Source: Phycomyces nitens (Eukaryota > Mucoromycota > Mucoromycetes > Mucorales > Phycomycetaceae). From it: a stretch of 64,000 bases of DNA. The stretch spans positions 3,162,001 to 3,226,000 of the forward strand of contig JAHRBC010000001.1 of assembly GCA_022702545.1 (NCBI GenBank), given 5' to 3'. The notes under the pieces are model-generated. The model saw only the letters and a program-made list of their open reading frames with translations, was not told the origin of the DNA and did not search any database. Every line of letters begins with the position of its first letter. Position 1 is the stretch's first letter. Of the stretch, positions 1 to 10,910 are shown in pieces. The position numbers were made by a program, and so were the translations under genes.

Positions 1-2
1 GC

Positions 3-137
3 AGTGGCACCATTGTTGATGATGAGGAACTCGGTGAAGTACTCCAGCTCTCTGGCGATCAGCGCACAAAGATTGCCGAGTTTCTTGTGGCCGAAGAAAT
101 CGCAAAGAAGTCAGAAATCAAGATTCACGGCTTCTAA
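3..137 (+). CDS. SUI1: Translation initiation factor eIF1, C-terminal part
   Basis: The window opens inside a coding frame that runs to a TAA at 135-137 and gives about 44 residues. Landmarks are GTIVDDEELGEVLQLSGDQR and the ending EIKIHGF, which is the C-terminal part of eIF1/SUI1. eIF1 binds the 40S subunit near the P site and guards start-codon choice during scanning. The 5' part lies outside the window. The family match is from remembered conservation (GDQR..., KIHGF end). The frame contains no intron here. Confidence 0.93.
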   Translation, partial: SGTIVDDEELGEVLQLSGDQRTKIAEFLVAEEIAKKSEIKIHGF

Positions 138-911
138 AGCACACATACAACAACTCCCCACCCATACACATCTATACAAAAGAATCCTTATGCTATATCC
201 CCATTCTTTATTTTTGTTATTTTCCTACCAATATTTCTATATATTATTTCCATTGTTTTTCTTTATTCTTTCCTGTACAAATAAAAAACAAAATATATAT
301 ATATATATGTATATATTGGCTAGTCAAAATAAACAATTTTGTGTGTGTGTGTGCATTGACAGATTATTATTTTTTGTTTTTTTTTTTCTTTAAAAAAAAA
401 AAGGGGGATTTGGAATTTTGAAACAGATGATGCTGTTTGTTTCAATATCTGGATCAAATCCGCCTGTGTTGTCGTCAGAGTGACCAAACCGATTTATTTT
501 ATTTATTTATATATATGTAAAGTATTTTATAATCTTGGGATAAAAATAGATTAAATTGCGCTCTGTGTAACACTTGAGCGCAAATTAAATCGCACATTTC
601 AATACCATTTCACTTTATTTCATTTCATTTTTTTTTCTATTATTATCATTCTACTAGAATCCTTGACCCATGCATTAGATAACTTACCAAAGAATAGCAT
701 GGTGGCCAAAAACCACCAGTATTTGGTGCTGTGGCAGTATTCAGATTTAATATAAAGCTAGTGTTAAACACAAATGACCTCACATTGCTCAACCCACTCA
801 TCCGAGATTTGGTGAAACTTGTGACGTCTAAGACCATCTGTCCGTTACTATCCTTCAAGACCCACCAAATTACAGCCCTTTTTCTCTAAAGCACACCACA
901 AGATCGTATAA
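138..911. other. Intergenic, SUI1 3' end to RAB5 promoter
   Basis: No gene is seen. It holds a TA-rich microsatellite near 295-318, a GT run near 342-354, and a T-run followed by an A-run at about 370-402. AATAAA-like signals around 325-332 could serve the SUI1 transcript. Short ORFs on either strand here have no recognisable family and no exon-like coding bias. Confidence 0.6.
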
Positions 912-1903
912 ATGTCGACCCCATCCAGCACAAAGAATCCTGAAGGCCTATCGGAACCCAACCAGTCTGGTGGCTCCTCGAGTGCAGCGAATGCCAAGCC
1001 TGTCCCAGTCAAACTTGTTTTGTTGGGTAAGCCTATTACTCATCATGATAGAGAGATGCTCAACACTAATGTGCTTTGTAGGTGAATCTGCTGTTGGCAA
1101 ATCCAGTCTGGTAATACGCTTTGTGGACCGTGAGTTTCTGCAGAACAGAGAACCAACTATTGGAGGTAAGGATAATAATCATAAAAAAAGGGTATTAAAT
1201 GGTACTCACACATATCTTCCTTTTATTTTTTGGTATCCTAGCTGCATTTTTGACTCAAAAGTGCTCTCTGGAGGACCACACAATCAAGTTTGAGATCTGG
1301 GATACAGCAGGTCAAGAAAGGTTCCATTCACTGGCCCCCATGTACTACAGAAATGCCCAGGCTGCGATTGTTGCCTATGATGTGACCAAAGCAGTAAGTA
1401 ATGAAATTCCTCCATGATAATCAATCACTAATACTCTCTCTTTTTTTTAAAAAAATAAAGGCTTCTTTGGATAAGGCCAAGAGCTGGGTCAAGGAGCTCC
1501 AACGCCAAGCCAACTCCCAAATAGTGATTGCACTTGTTGGCAATAAGGTTGATCTGGTTGAATCTCCAGCCAATTCAGAAGAATCGGAAGAGCCAGAAGA
1601 GCCAGAAGAGACAGTTGGTCGACAAGTATCGACCGAAGAAGCAGCAGCCTATGCAGCCGAGACAGGCCTCTTGTTCTTTGAGACCAGTGCTCGTTTGGGA
1701 ACCAATGTCGACAGGGTGTTTACAGAAATAGGTAAGAGACCAAGTATATGATATTCTTACTGACGACCATATTAGCCAAGAGCATCCCACTTGAGATTAT
1801 GTACAATCGTCCAGGAAGGGCTGGATCTGCAAGTGCCCAACGTATCAATCTTCAGTTTGAGACCAACCCTGCCAACAAGACGTCTTCAGGATGTGCATGC
1901 TAA
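912..1903 (+). CDS. RAB5: Rab5-family small GTPase (Vps21/Ypt5-like)
   Basis: Five exons (912-1026, 1082-1165, 1242-1393, 1461-1731, 1776-1903) join in frame to 249 residues. The G1 loop reads GESAVGKSS. The Rab5-type effector region reads TIGAAFLTQ. The switch II region reads [24 protein letters not shown] (G4) and ETSA (G5) follow. The protein ends GCAC, a CXC-type double geranylgeranylation signal. Rab5 proteins control early endosome fusion by recruiting effectors in the GTP state. An acidic Glu/Pro-rich insert of about 20 residues sits between NKVD and the G5 loop, where most Rab5 proteins are shorter. The Rab5 assignment is strong from the effector loop; which paralogue it is cannot be said. 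Confidence 0.93.
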
Positions 1904-1938
1904 ATCTACCTACCTACCTACCTATCTATCTATCTATT
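1904..1938 (+). repeat. CTAC/CTAT tetranucleotide microsatellite
   Basis: Tandem CTAC units pass into CTAT units immediately after the RAB5 stop codon, so the repeat lies in the 3' UTR. A simple sequence repeat; no function is implied. Confidence 0.85.
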
Positions 1939-2755
1939 CAACCCACTCTCTTTACACATTCACACCCATAAACACCCACCCATACACATATATATATGTA
2001 TACACTCACACGTAATCTCGTTAGCCAGTCTCCTTCCAAAAGCCTTTTTATAAAAAAGAAAGAGACTCCTGATGTGTTTTATAAGCATCTATTAAACTAT
2101 AAATACATTTAAGAACATGGTCTCTTTGATGGCTACATCTCTTGCAAGTCCCGGATCTACTTATAAATATCATATGCTTATCACCATTTATCCCTCACTT
2201 TGTCTATTTTGCATACACCATTTCCACAGAGCCCACCTTGGCCAATCATAGCCGAAAAAAAGGACCCACCCCCCATTAATGGTGCTGACACATGCGCTCA
2301 GTCCGGCAAATATTATCGCCCTTGAAGAGTATCTTGAGGGTGTGTTGGCCTGGAGCCCGTAATCCAGATCAATAAGATAGATATTGGGCTGGTGACCCTG
2401 TCCGGTACACTTGTTTAGTTCCCCTTGATTTCATAGGTGGTTAAAAAGGTTGGATTTATGACGAAAGCATGATTATTCACTGGTATTATATAATAGACCA
2501 TGTCACCGTTTGCCCACCAGCCCAATCAGAACCATCCTTACAAAGTCCGAGGTACTCTCTTGGAAATCATAAAGGCTCGAAGATCCCGGTACGAAAATGA
2601 GAATGCGAATTCCAAAATATGTTTTTTTTTTATCCTACCTTTCCCGAAATGAAAGCAGTCCGACCCCGCATTTGCTTTTAAAAGCGGGGCACAGGAGCCC
2701 TTTTGGTCTTGCTTGTTTATCAATCAATCAATAATTATTATTATTATCATCTACA
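1939..2755. other. Intergenic, FBP1 promoter region
   Basis: No gene is seen. The last part (about 2200-2755) has CCAAT-type motifs and a C-rich ACCCACCCCCC patch near 2266. It lies upstream of the gluconeogenic FBP1 gene and so is its likely promoter. Carbon-source control is expected for FBP1 in fungi but is not shown by this sequence. Confidence 0.5.
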
Positions 2756-4207
2756 ATGCCCCAACTCAAGTTTGACGAAATCAAGGCTGGCCAGGGTGAA
2801 GATCTCCACACATTGACTCGCTGGGTCCTCTCTCAGCAACAGGTAAAGCATCCTTGGGCAATACAATACAATACAATACAGTATCTAACTTGTTGACAGC
2901 ATGCTCCCGAGGCCACTGGTGACCTCACCATTCTCTTGACTGCCATCCAGTTTGGCTGCAAATTTGTAGCCTCAAAGGTCAAGCAGGCCGGTCTCATCAA
3001 CCTGTAAGCATCTTTACAATAATAGTTTCCCTGCTAACCTCTCCATAGGCTCGGTCTCACTGGTGCTGCCAATGTCCAGGGTGAGGAAGTCAAGAAGTTG
3101 GACGTGTTGGCCAACGACATTTTCCGTAACGCATTGATTGCTTCCGGAAAGGCCTGTCTGTTGGTATCTGAGGAGGATGAGAACGCAATGATCATCCAGA
3201 ACCCCAAGCAGCGCGGCAAGTACATTGTCACCTTTGATCCCCTCGATGGTTCCTCCAACATTGACTGTGGTGTGTCTATCGGTACCATCTTTGGTATCTT
3301 CAAAGTCGTAAGTATCCCTAGTTGACATGACGCGTCTCTAACTCGTATCCAGAAAGACGACAAGAACCCCAACAGCACTGATCTTATCCGCAGTGGCAGA
3401 GAAATCGTTGCTGCTGGCTACTGCATGTACGGTTCTTACTGTGAAATGATCCTGGTAAGTCTTTTACCCCTGGTTTATCTGCGCATCTTTGTTTGTATAC
3501 CAATTGGCCTTTTAGTCTCTTGGCAATGGTGTCAATGGCTTCACCCTTGACCCTTCTATTGGCGAGTTCATCATGACCCACCCCAACGTAAGTGTGTTTT
3601 TTTTTGTTATTTGTGACCCTGCCTGTGCGGGCAATGGAGGAACGCTGTCGTGGTGATCTTTCTCACGGGGACAAGCGGGACATTTCTGTCGGAGGCAGGA
3701 GAATAGCATGGTCCGGAGCATAGTAGTCTTACTGACGTCTACAATAGATCACCATTCCTCCCAAGGGCAAGATTTACTCTGTCAATGAGGGCAACTACAA
3801 GTACTTTGACGAACCCTCCAAGAAGTATGTTGACCACGTCAAGTCAAAGTACACTGCCCGTTATGTTGGCTCCATGGTGTCTGATGTCCATCGTACACTT
3901 CTCTATGGTAAGTTACACACAGAATTGGAAAGAAAAAATCAAAAAGAATCCAAGCCAATCTCATGAAAAAACAGGTGGTATCTTTGGTTATCCCGCCGAT
4001 TCAAAGTCCAAGCGCGGAAAGCTTAGAATCCTCTACGAAGTCTTCCCCATGGCATTCTTGATTGAGCAGGCTGGCGGTAAGGCCACTACTGGCACCAAGG
4101 ATGCCCTGGACATTGTTCCTGAGCACATTCACGACCGATCTGGTATCTGGCTTGGTTCCAAGGACGATGTTGCAGAGCTCGAGGCTTTCTACAAGAAGAA
4201 GGCCTAA
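2756..4207 (+). CDS. FBP1: Fructose-1,6-bisphosphatase
   Basis: Seven exons (2756-2842, 2900-3003, 3049-3307, 3353-3454, 3516-3587, 3748-3907, 3975-4207) give 338 residues, the usual family length. The enzyme removes the 1-phosphate from fructose-1,6-bisphosphate, a committed step of gluconeogenesis in the cytosol. Visible motifs include the metal-binding core [12 protein letters not shown], the EED acidic cluster (VSEEDENAM), YCMYGS, and the C-terminal [18 protein letters not shown] active-site segment. All splice phases agree. It begins MPQLKFD and ends FYKKKA. In yeast this enzyme is repressed and degraded on glucose; no such signal can be proved here. Confidence 0.97.
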
Positions 4208-4829
4208 GCCATTAAATCTATGCCCTTTTCTTTTTTACCAACAACAACAACAACAGCAATAGCAACAGCAACAGCAACAACAACGACAACAAAAAGAAAA
4301 ACTGTACAATTTACATAATAATAAATCAATATTAAACCCAAACGTACAATTTATTCAAAGATTCACAATCATTATTGACTTGCAATCTCTCTCTCTCTCT
4401 TTCTGCGGCAAAAGAAAGTTGACGCTTTTTCTGCCGGGAAACCCAGGCTTCCCGTCCAGACATTCTGGATATTTGTTTTCTGCACATCCAAATACAAAAA
4501 TTTACTATTTAATTCATTGCCCAAATCTCATCAATAAATGATAAAGATTGTATTTTTATCCTGATCGAAATTGTACCCAAATGAGTATATAGGCCCAAAA
4601 TATCCAAGCAAATGTATAAATATATATATATACATACAACTGGATTATTCTCATTTGTACAACATTGATCGACTCCGCCCTCGCCCCCCTCTCTGTATTA
4701 TTATTTTTTCAACTCACCAGAACCCCTTTACCTTTCCTACTTGTTCTCTCTTTTTTCTTCTTTAATCTTTTTTTATTGTTGTTGTTGCATGTTCTTTTTA
4801 GCTACTTGGCTCCTTTCTTATCTATTCTT
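4208..4829. other. Intergenic with CAA-rich and CT microsatellites
   Basis: No gene is seen. A CAA/CAG-rich repeat runs at about 4240-4292 in the FBP1 3' UTR, and a CT run lies near 4387-4400. TA-rich sequence near 4618-4632 may be a promoter element of the following gene. Confidence 0.55.
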
Positions 4830-7800
4830 ATGCTGCGTCACAGATTCTATTGTATTACTTGCTCTGCAGTAGCCACCTATGCAGTCTTGAATAATATGAT
4901 ACCACTTGGGTACGCACAAACACCGACAAATTATATGCCCTACAACCCGTCATTAGGTTCCATTCAAACAACTGTGCCTTGGAGAGCAGCCCATGCCTCG
5001 GGTAATATACAAAATAAAATAAAAAAAAGACGATCTCTGTTGGCAGCCCATACCAATTCTCGACTTGGGATTATGTAGACTATGCGGATCCTTATGTAAT
5101 CGTCTATGGCGGCGTGGTCGATCCAAATGAGAGCAGCACAGGAACCTTGCTGGGATCGTCTGATGTCTGGGCCTGGGATTCGCGCAATGGATCCTGGTAT
5201 AATCCGAATCCAACCATCCAGGCTCAATCTGGCAATGAAATGCTTCCCCAGGCCCTCATTCGAGCAATATCGTTGCCAAGCTCTGGACAGATCCTTGCCA
5301 TCGTTGGTAATACAACAGGCACTATTTATAACGGCATGTTACAGAAATTGGACACCAATAGCTGGACATGGAGCTTCCCTACCGCAAGTATGTCTTTTAA
5401 TGATTTAAACATTCGACAATATCACTTATCATCCGTCCCAAAGGTCTCGAGCCACCTGCCCGTGCAGCCGGATTTACGCTATCGATAGTCAATAACACAA
5501 TCTATCAATACGGTGGGCTGGGAGTAGGATCTGATGGCCACCCTATGATTGGTGCAGTAATGAACGGCCTGTCCTTGATGGACGCCAGTGCCTATACCTG
5601 GACAACTGGCTCAAATGGACTTGGAATAACGGACCACAGCACCTGCTACATACCTGCCTGCAATTGCCTGGTTGTGTTTGGCGGAACCCCGACCGGATCA
5701 GCTTCCGATGCAACCTCTGTAAGTGAAAAAAATATAGACATAATGATAGAAAGCAATTCAAGCTGCCTGCCTGCTTAGAATATATACGTGTGTGTGTGTG
5801 TGTGTGTGTGTAAATGGGTGTACAAAATAAACAATACATGATATGTGTACCATACTCGCCTTTAATGCCATCTACCTATACCCATTTCCTCTCCCCCACT
5901 ATAAAAATTGGCCTCCAACAGAACCTTCACACCTATGATCTCAATCTCAAAACATGGACCCTTCAAGTCGTCCCAGAGGCGGCCAATGGAGCTGCGCCTG
6001 GAGCACGTCGGCTACATACCGCAACATGTCTAGACGATAAGATGGTGGTGTTTGGTGGAGGAACAACCCAGGCCTACGATTCAGATGTCTGGTATCTCGA
6101 CGCAGCCGCCTATCCAACCCTAACCTGGAACCGTGTTACGATGGCCAATATTACCCAGGGCCCAAATGCACGGATGGGTGAGTGAAGTGGGTATTAAAGA
6201 AAAGCAGTGTTCTTATTGTCTATTGTTACTAGGCCACAGTGCAGCCCTAGACAAGGCATCTCAAAATATCTATATCTATGGAGGATGGGGTGTAAGTGCC
6301 ACAAACGATTCAAATATGTATGTCCTCGACACAAAGGCATGGTCATGGACACGTGTGGCTGTAGCTGGCTATCCTACAGTAATCACCCCTTCTACTTCTT
6401 CTTCATCGATTCTTGTATCTAGTCCCACACCAAACACTCTCCAGCCAATCCCCATCCCCACCCCTACCTTAATCACTAGCTCTTCCTCCAAGACCCCAAT
6501 TATTGTCGGCAGTGTGGTAGGTGGCGTGGTTTTCTTGGGTCTAATTGCCCTCCTTCTGTTCTGTTGTGCCAGAAAGAGACGCCAAAAGGCATCAAAGGCA
6601 GTGTCAGAGAGTCTGGGGAGCGATGGGCTACCAAAGAAAGACAAATACTGGACAGAAACCACAAAGGAAAAGAGAGGATCAACAGAGCTTGGCTATGACA
6701 ATCCTTCAGATGCCACACTAATGAATCCATTTGGAAACAAGCGTACATCCCAGGCATGGACAGGTACAAGCAGCCAACGTGTATCCCTTCGTCCATCTGA
6801 ACTAGGCGACACTGATCGAGTGGTAACTGGTGTACTGGAAATCATTACTTCTCCAACAGCTGGTGACTCTCCTGGCCATTCAAATCGTGGATCCCGCGAC
6901 TATATTGGATCAGTACAATATCCCTCTCCTCTTGGGCCAGAGTCTCATCGCAACTCTTCTTTTAGTGGCCTAGCAAGTGTTCCTCTCGTACATACCCGAG
7001 GCCCTGGCCAAGTCCCCAATGAGATCTCATCACAAAAGCCAAACGAGTTTTCTTTTCAAATCGACCGCCATACCCAAGCGTCACTTAGTATGTGCTCCGA
7101 AGATAATGGGGCTCCACTGAGCAGCAGTATGGAGGTCCTGAGGAGCATCAAGACCAACGGAAGCAGTTTGATGAGCGGATCTCGCATCATACCTGTTACT
7201 CATACCTATGCATCTTCGCCATGGGGTCTAAAGAGAGACCAAAACGAACCAGAGGACGACAAGTGGACATTGGGTGATTCTCTATCTGTCAGGGGTCCAA
7301 ATGCACCACCCATTCGCTATATTCCACCTACGGGAAGTGGAAACCAATTCAGTGTGGCTACCACGGCCACTACTTCCGCCAGCACTTGGAATAACAAGGG
7401 CTCAAAGGGTTCTGTACTCTTGACTCATCATCAGTACCCATCTTCAAACATGAGTGTACCACTGGCACAAAAGGTAATCCCGGCACAGCCCTTGACCATA
7501 AACACTGTGCCATCCATGAATATACACTCTTTTGGACAGCAACAGAATGATGTGATGCTCTATGATTCTGTCAGTCCACTCGAAATGCTGGCTACCCTTG
7601 GCCATGTTCACGACACCCGACCAACCGATAGTTCAGAAACGCCCAGTAGCACCAGCAATGGAAACGATACTGGTGATACAGCGGCGGCAACGGATCTACA
7701 AGGCTCAACATCCTCATCAGGAATCGTTGGAAATGGAGATACCTTTAATCTACCAGAGACAGCCACAAGCAGCATGCGCAATTCGTTGGTAACGACCGAA

Positions 7801-9052
7801 GACGACAGTGGACTATCGTTTAGGCAGACCAACCAGGACAGCACTATACCGTTTTCATCTTCTAGTCTGGAAGCCACTGACGATCCTCACGATGCTCTTG
7901 GCGTAATGGGGCCCCTGATCAGTATGCTTCCGAGACGCTATCAAATTGAAAAGGGTCTACAGCCTATTCTGGGACCAACCAACAATGTCATCTTTGTCCA
8001 ACAAAAGAACACCTTGTCAGACTTGGGTGACACTCGTCCGGCTGTGATTAAAGCATTTGGTCGTCGGGAGGCATGGGAAAGAGAGTGCCGAACATTGATC
8101 AAGCTTAAGGGAAGTCATGCAGTTGAGCTGCTTGAGGTCCTGACAATCCAAAAGGAGGCAGGCTCTCTCCCGGAATCAAAGCCAAGTTCGTCAAATTCTA
8201 GAGGCAAAAAAGCAGAAGAGGGAACAGATGGTGTAAAGTACGTGACGGTGATGGAGCGTTTGGAGGAGACCCTGGCAACGGCAATTAGACGGGTCAGGAA
8301 CAAGAGCTCAAGTAATACCGAGTGGGCAGACGGGCCGGCTCGGGAGATTGCAAGAGACGTTGCAGAGTGTCTAGTTTGGTGCCATGCCAACGGTAATACA
8401 GACAAAAGCATAATACAACAGAAATCTAACCTTTTATACATAGATATTGCATTCTGTGATCTCAAGCCAAGCAACATTATGCACAATAAGAACATGCCCT
8501 GGAAACTCATTGACTTTGAGGCAAGTCGGACGATTGGCCAAGAGTGCGTTGGTGTGATTACTCCACGCTACTGTCCTCCTGAGGTTGCCAGGGCAACTAC
8601 CTATGGCCTTGAGGGTGCAAATGGAGTTGTTGCTACGGCCAGTGTTGATTTGTGGGCCCTAGGATGTGTTATTTATGTAAGTTGTCTGGTGCCATGGCAT
8701 TCAATTGACCCAAATGAATAGGAATTGGCCACCCAGAGACCCTTGTTTGCTAGTTCAATCAAGGATGAAACCATTTTGCATTTCGTGTCCCATCCCTCAC
8801 CATCTACACCGATTCTCAACAATGGATTGCGGTGGAATGAGCACAATGAACTCGAAATTCCTCACCTGGGTCGCCTAGTACCCGATGAAGACACTCGCCA
8901 TTTGCTATGGATCCTGTTGAGTAGAGACCCTTCAAAAAGAGGCAATGCATCAAGCCTGCTGGTAAGTTTTATTCTTTCTTGTCTTTAAACACCACCATAC
9001 TGATCAATGTCTTTAGAAACACCCTTATTTTAATGCCCAGCGCACCACATAA
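4830..9052 (+). CDS. Kelch-repeat, single-pass membrane protein kinase (receptor-like kinase)
   Basis: Eight exons are inferred; exons 2-8 (5047-5387, 5444-5718, 5922-6177, 6233-8392, 8444-8676, 8722-8961, 9017-9052) join perfectly in phase. The start at 4830 gives a secretory-type N-terminus ending GYAQ. The ectodomain shows kelch blades marked by VIVYGG, IYQYGG, LVVFGG, MVVFGG and YIYGGWG, each followed by a W-containing strand. One membrane span (IVGSVVGGVVFLGLIALLLF) ends in CCARKRRQK. A long Ser/Thr-rich linker leads to a kinase domain: VIKAF (Lys of strand 3), CDLKPSNIM catalytic loop, LIDFEAS in place of DFG, PRYCPPEVA, and SVDLWALGCVIY. No Gly-rich loop is obvious. The layout suggests an extracellular ligand sensor signalling by phosphorylation; ligand and substrates are unknown. 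The first splice junction does not keep frame (see findings). Confidence 0.82.
5788..5811 (+). repeat. GT dinucleotide microsatellite inside an intron
   Basis: An uninterrupted run of GT units sits within the third intron of the kelch kinase gene (5719-5921), which is long for this window at about 200 nt. Confidence 0.9.
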
Positions 9053-9386
9053 ACCTCATATATAAACCCCACATGTATTCAAATGTACACTGTCGTCTAC
9101 CTTATCCTTACTCTTTGTCGATATCCTCTGAAAAAAATAATAATAACCGAGATCTCTGCACTTTTTTTTTGTTTCTTGGTTTCTGTGCATGTAACATCTC
9201 ACATTCTCATCAATTTCTTTTTCCCAACCAAACAAATAATACACTTGGGCTTTATGGAGATTAATGACAAGCGTCTTTCTTTTTATAAAACCTCTAAAAT
9301 GTATTTACATGTCAAAAAAACCTTTACATGACCCAGGGCTTCAATTTTTCACGTTTATGTATATATATATGTATATGTTTTCCGGT
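9053..9386. other. Convergent 3' intergenic region
   Basis: A short AT-rich gap between the 3' ends of the kelch kinase gene (plus strand) and the mL49 gene (minus strand). Only a TATATATG-type simple repeat near 9358-9374 stands out. No gene is seen. Confidence 0.6.
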
Positions 9387-9710
9387 TTAGAAACCCTTTC
9401 CAATCAACCACTGCTTGATCTCATTTCCGTGAATGCCCTTGATGACAACCTGGTTGTTGGTGGGGTTGACTCTGACGATATTCTTAGGGGCATCCTTTGG
9501 GAACAAGGCGCGGATCTCATGCATCAACACTTCAGCATCACCTTCAATGCGGCGAACAATTGTCAATTTCTGGGTACCACCGTTCTTGATCTCAGTATAG
9601 ACAGGAAGTCCCTGGTTAGCTGTCCGAGAAATGAAATAGGGAGCAGGAGTAGCGACGGTAGAAGAGAATCGTTTGGCAATGCCAGACACTTGTCCCAAAG
9701 TTCTCAACAT
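9387..9710 (-). CDS. IMG2: Mitochondrial large-subunit ribosomal protein mL49 (Img2 family)
   Basis: A single open frame of 107 residues begins MLRTLGQVSGIAKRFSS, a basic, Ser-rich mitochondrial targeting type of N-terminus. It continues with PYFISRTANQGLPVYTEIK and KLTIVRRIEGDAEVLMHEI, and ends VKGIHGNEIKQWLIGKGF. This matches the Img2/MRPL49 fold: the TRT..LPVY start, the T-(I/V)-R-x-I-x-GD segment and the basic, aromatic C-terminus. The protein is a component of the mitochondrial 54S subunit. Length fits fungal members. No intron is needed. It diverges from the small coiled-coil gene at 10084 across 373 bp. Confidence 0.88.
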   Translation of the reverse strand: MLRTLGQVSGIAKRFSSTVATPAPYFISRTANQGLPVYTEIKNGGTQKLTIVRRIEGDAEVLMHEIRALFPKDAPKNIVRVNPTNNQVVIKGIHGNEIKQWLIGKGF

Positions 9711-10083
9711 AATCTATTAGACAAGGGTATGAGAATTGTGGACATTTTAAATTATATATGTGTATTCCATTGTTTGTCTTGAGAATCCGCATTTTTTTTA
9801 TATTAGCTGATCCTTACACGTTAATTTCACCAAGAAAACCAAAGGAGGGAAAAAAAAAAGGTGACAAGGCACAGAGACAAGGGGAAAGCTTGTTTACGGG
9901 GACAAGAGGGTCAATGACTTTGAATTCCTAAAAAGCAGTCCAATGTACAATATACACCTTGGAATTCCATCTTCTGTTCTCTATACTCTCAACCTTGCTT
10001 TGCATTTTTGTGTGTATCTAATTTGTTCGCCAAAGAGCAGGAACTCCCATATTTTTTTATTCTATTGACCTCTATCGATTACC
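9711..10083. promoter_or_regulatory. Shared divergent promoter, mL49 and coiled-coil gene
   Basis: This gap separates two divergently oriented start codons and so should hold both promoters. It has a purine-rich patch with repeated GACAAG words (near 9861-9908) and pyrimidine tracts before 10084. No consensus TATA box is clear for either gene. Confidence 0.45.
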
Positions 10084-10344
10084 ATGGCCAGCCAAGACAA
10101 CACTCCATTTTTGGATTCGACACCTGTTGAGGTAGTCATCAAGTCTCTTCAGAGTCAAATCAAGGAACTCCAGAATCTCGTCAAGGGCCAGGTACCCGAG
10201 AACACCACTAGCCCAGCAGCACCAGCACAAGACCTTTCTGAAGAATTGGCCAAGCTCCGTACTCAGAATGCAAAGGCAGAGTACCGTATCAAATTTTTGT
10301 TGAAAGCCTTGGATGAGCGGGATGCCGCTAATAAAAAGCACTAG
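10084..10344 (+). CDS. Small coiled-coil protein, function unknown
   Basis: An intron-free ORF of 86 residues, starting MASQDNTPFLDSTPVEVVIK. Two heptad-like stretches, VIKSLQSQIKELQNLVKG and LSEELAKLRTQNAKAEYRIK, flank a Pro/Ala-rich linker. The second helix (QNAKAEYRIKFLLKALDE) loosely resembles the leucine-zipper helix at the N-terminus of animal arginyl-tRNA synthetase (N-x-K-x-x-YR-x-x-x-L-x-x-x-L). That likeness is from memory and weak. The good start context, clean coding bias and pyrimidine-rich upstream tract argue that it is a real gene. It could be a subunit of a small helical complex; no function is claimed. Confidence 0.65.
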   Translation: MASQDNTPFLDSTPVEVVIKSLQSQIKELQNLVKGQVPENTTSPAAPAQDLSEELAKLRTQNAKAEYRIKFLLKALDERDAANKKH

Positions 10345-10910
10345 ATTTCTTCTCTCTCTCTTTTTTTTTTGCGAATCTACATATTCAACAAGAGTATTTT
10401 CTTGGAAAAATATAACAAAGAATACGTGTTTGATTTGTTGATCATTTCAAGGTTGATTGCGTTGGAACATGTAATGTATAATCAGCGTGTCCGAGCATAT
10501 TTGTCCTGAAAGTTTTAGGCTTTAAAGTACAGCCTTCGGCAACTAGCAATCAAAACATGTTGGCTTTGGACTATTTGGATATTAATCTAAAAAAACAGTC
10601 TTTTTCAACCATGATCATTCTCAGGAACGCATAATAAACCATCCTTTTTTATTTTTATTTTATTTTTTTTGGGCCATTGTCTTCTTTTGGTGACTGCCTC
10701 TGAATTGACTTGGGTTTTGTGCGTAGACCATTTTTTTTTAAACATTGTAAATCGATCCATTGACAACTCATCTTGATGACCTCCAATATCACACGCGATG
10801 AGTTTGACTCTATTTCAGAGGTAGAAAACATTTATCTCTGAGAAGCTTCTTTAGGTACCCTTTGTTTCATTTATTTACTAGTCAATTGATGTCAGGGTTG
10901 CTTTTTGGTA
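10345..10910. other. Intergenic, ORC3 promoter region
   Basis: No gene, RNA or mobile element is recognised. The sequence is AT-rich with T-runs near 10358-10371 and 10645-10670. Confidence 0.5.

Noticed and set aside
646..858. Minus-strand ORF upstream of RAB5
   Set aside because: Short, motif-free and overlapping the RAB5 promoter/5' UTR.
7608..7877. Antisense ORFs within the kelch kinase linker (also 8115-8510)
   Set aside because: They are opposite-strand shadows of a well-supported exon with in-phase introns on both sides.
9073..9331. Overlapping ORFs in the gap between the kelch kinase and mL49
   Set aside because: Several frames overlap in AT-rich 3' sequence with no motif.
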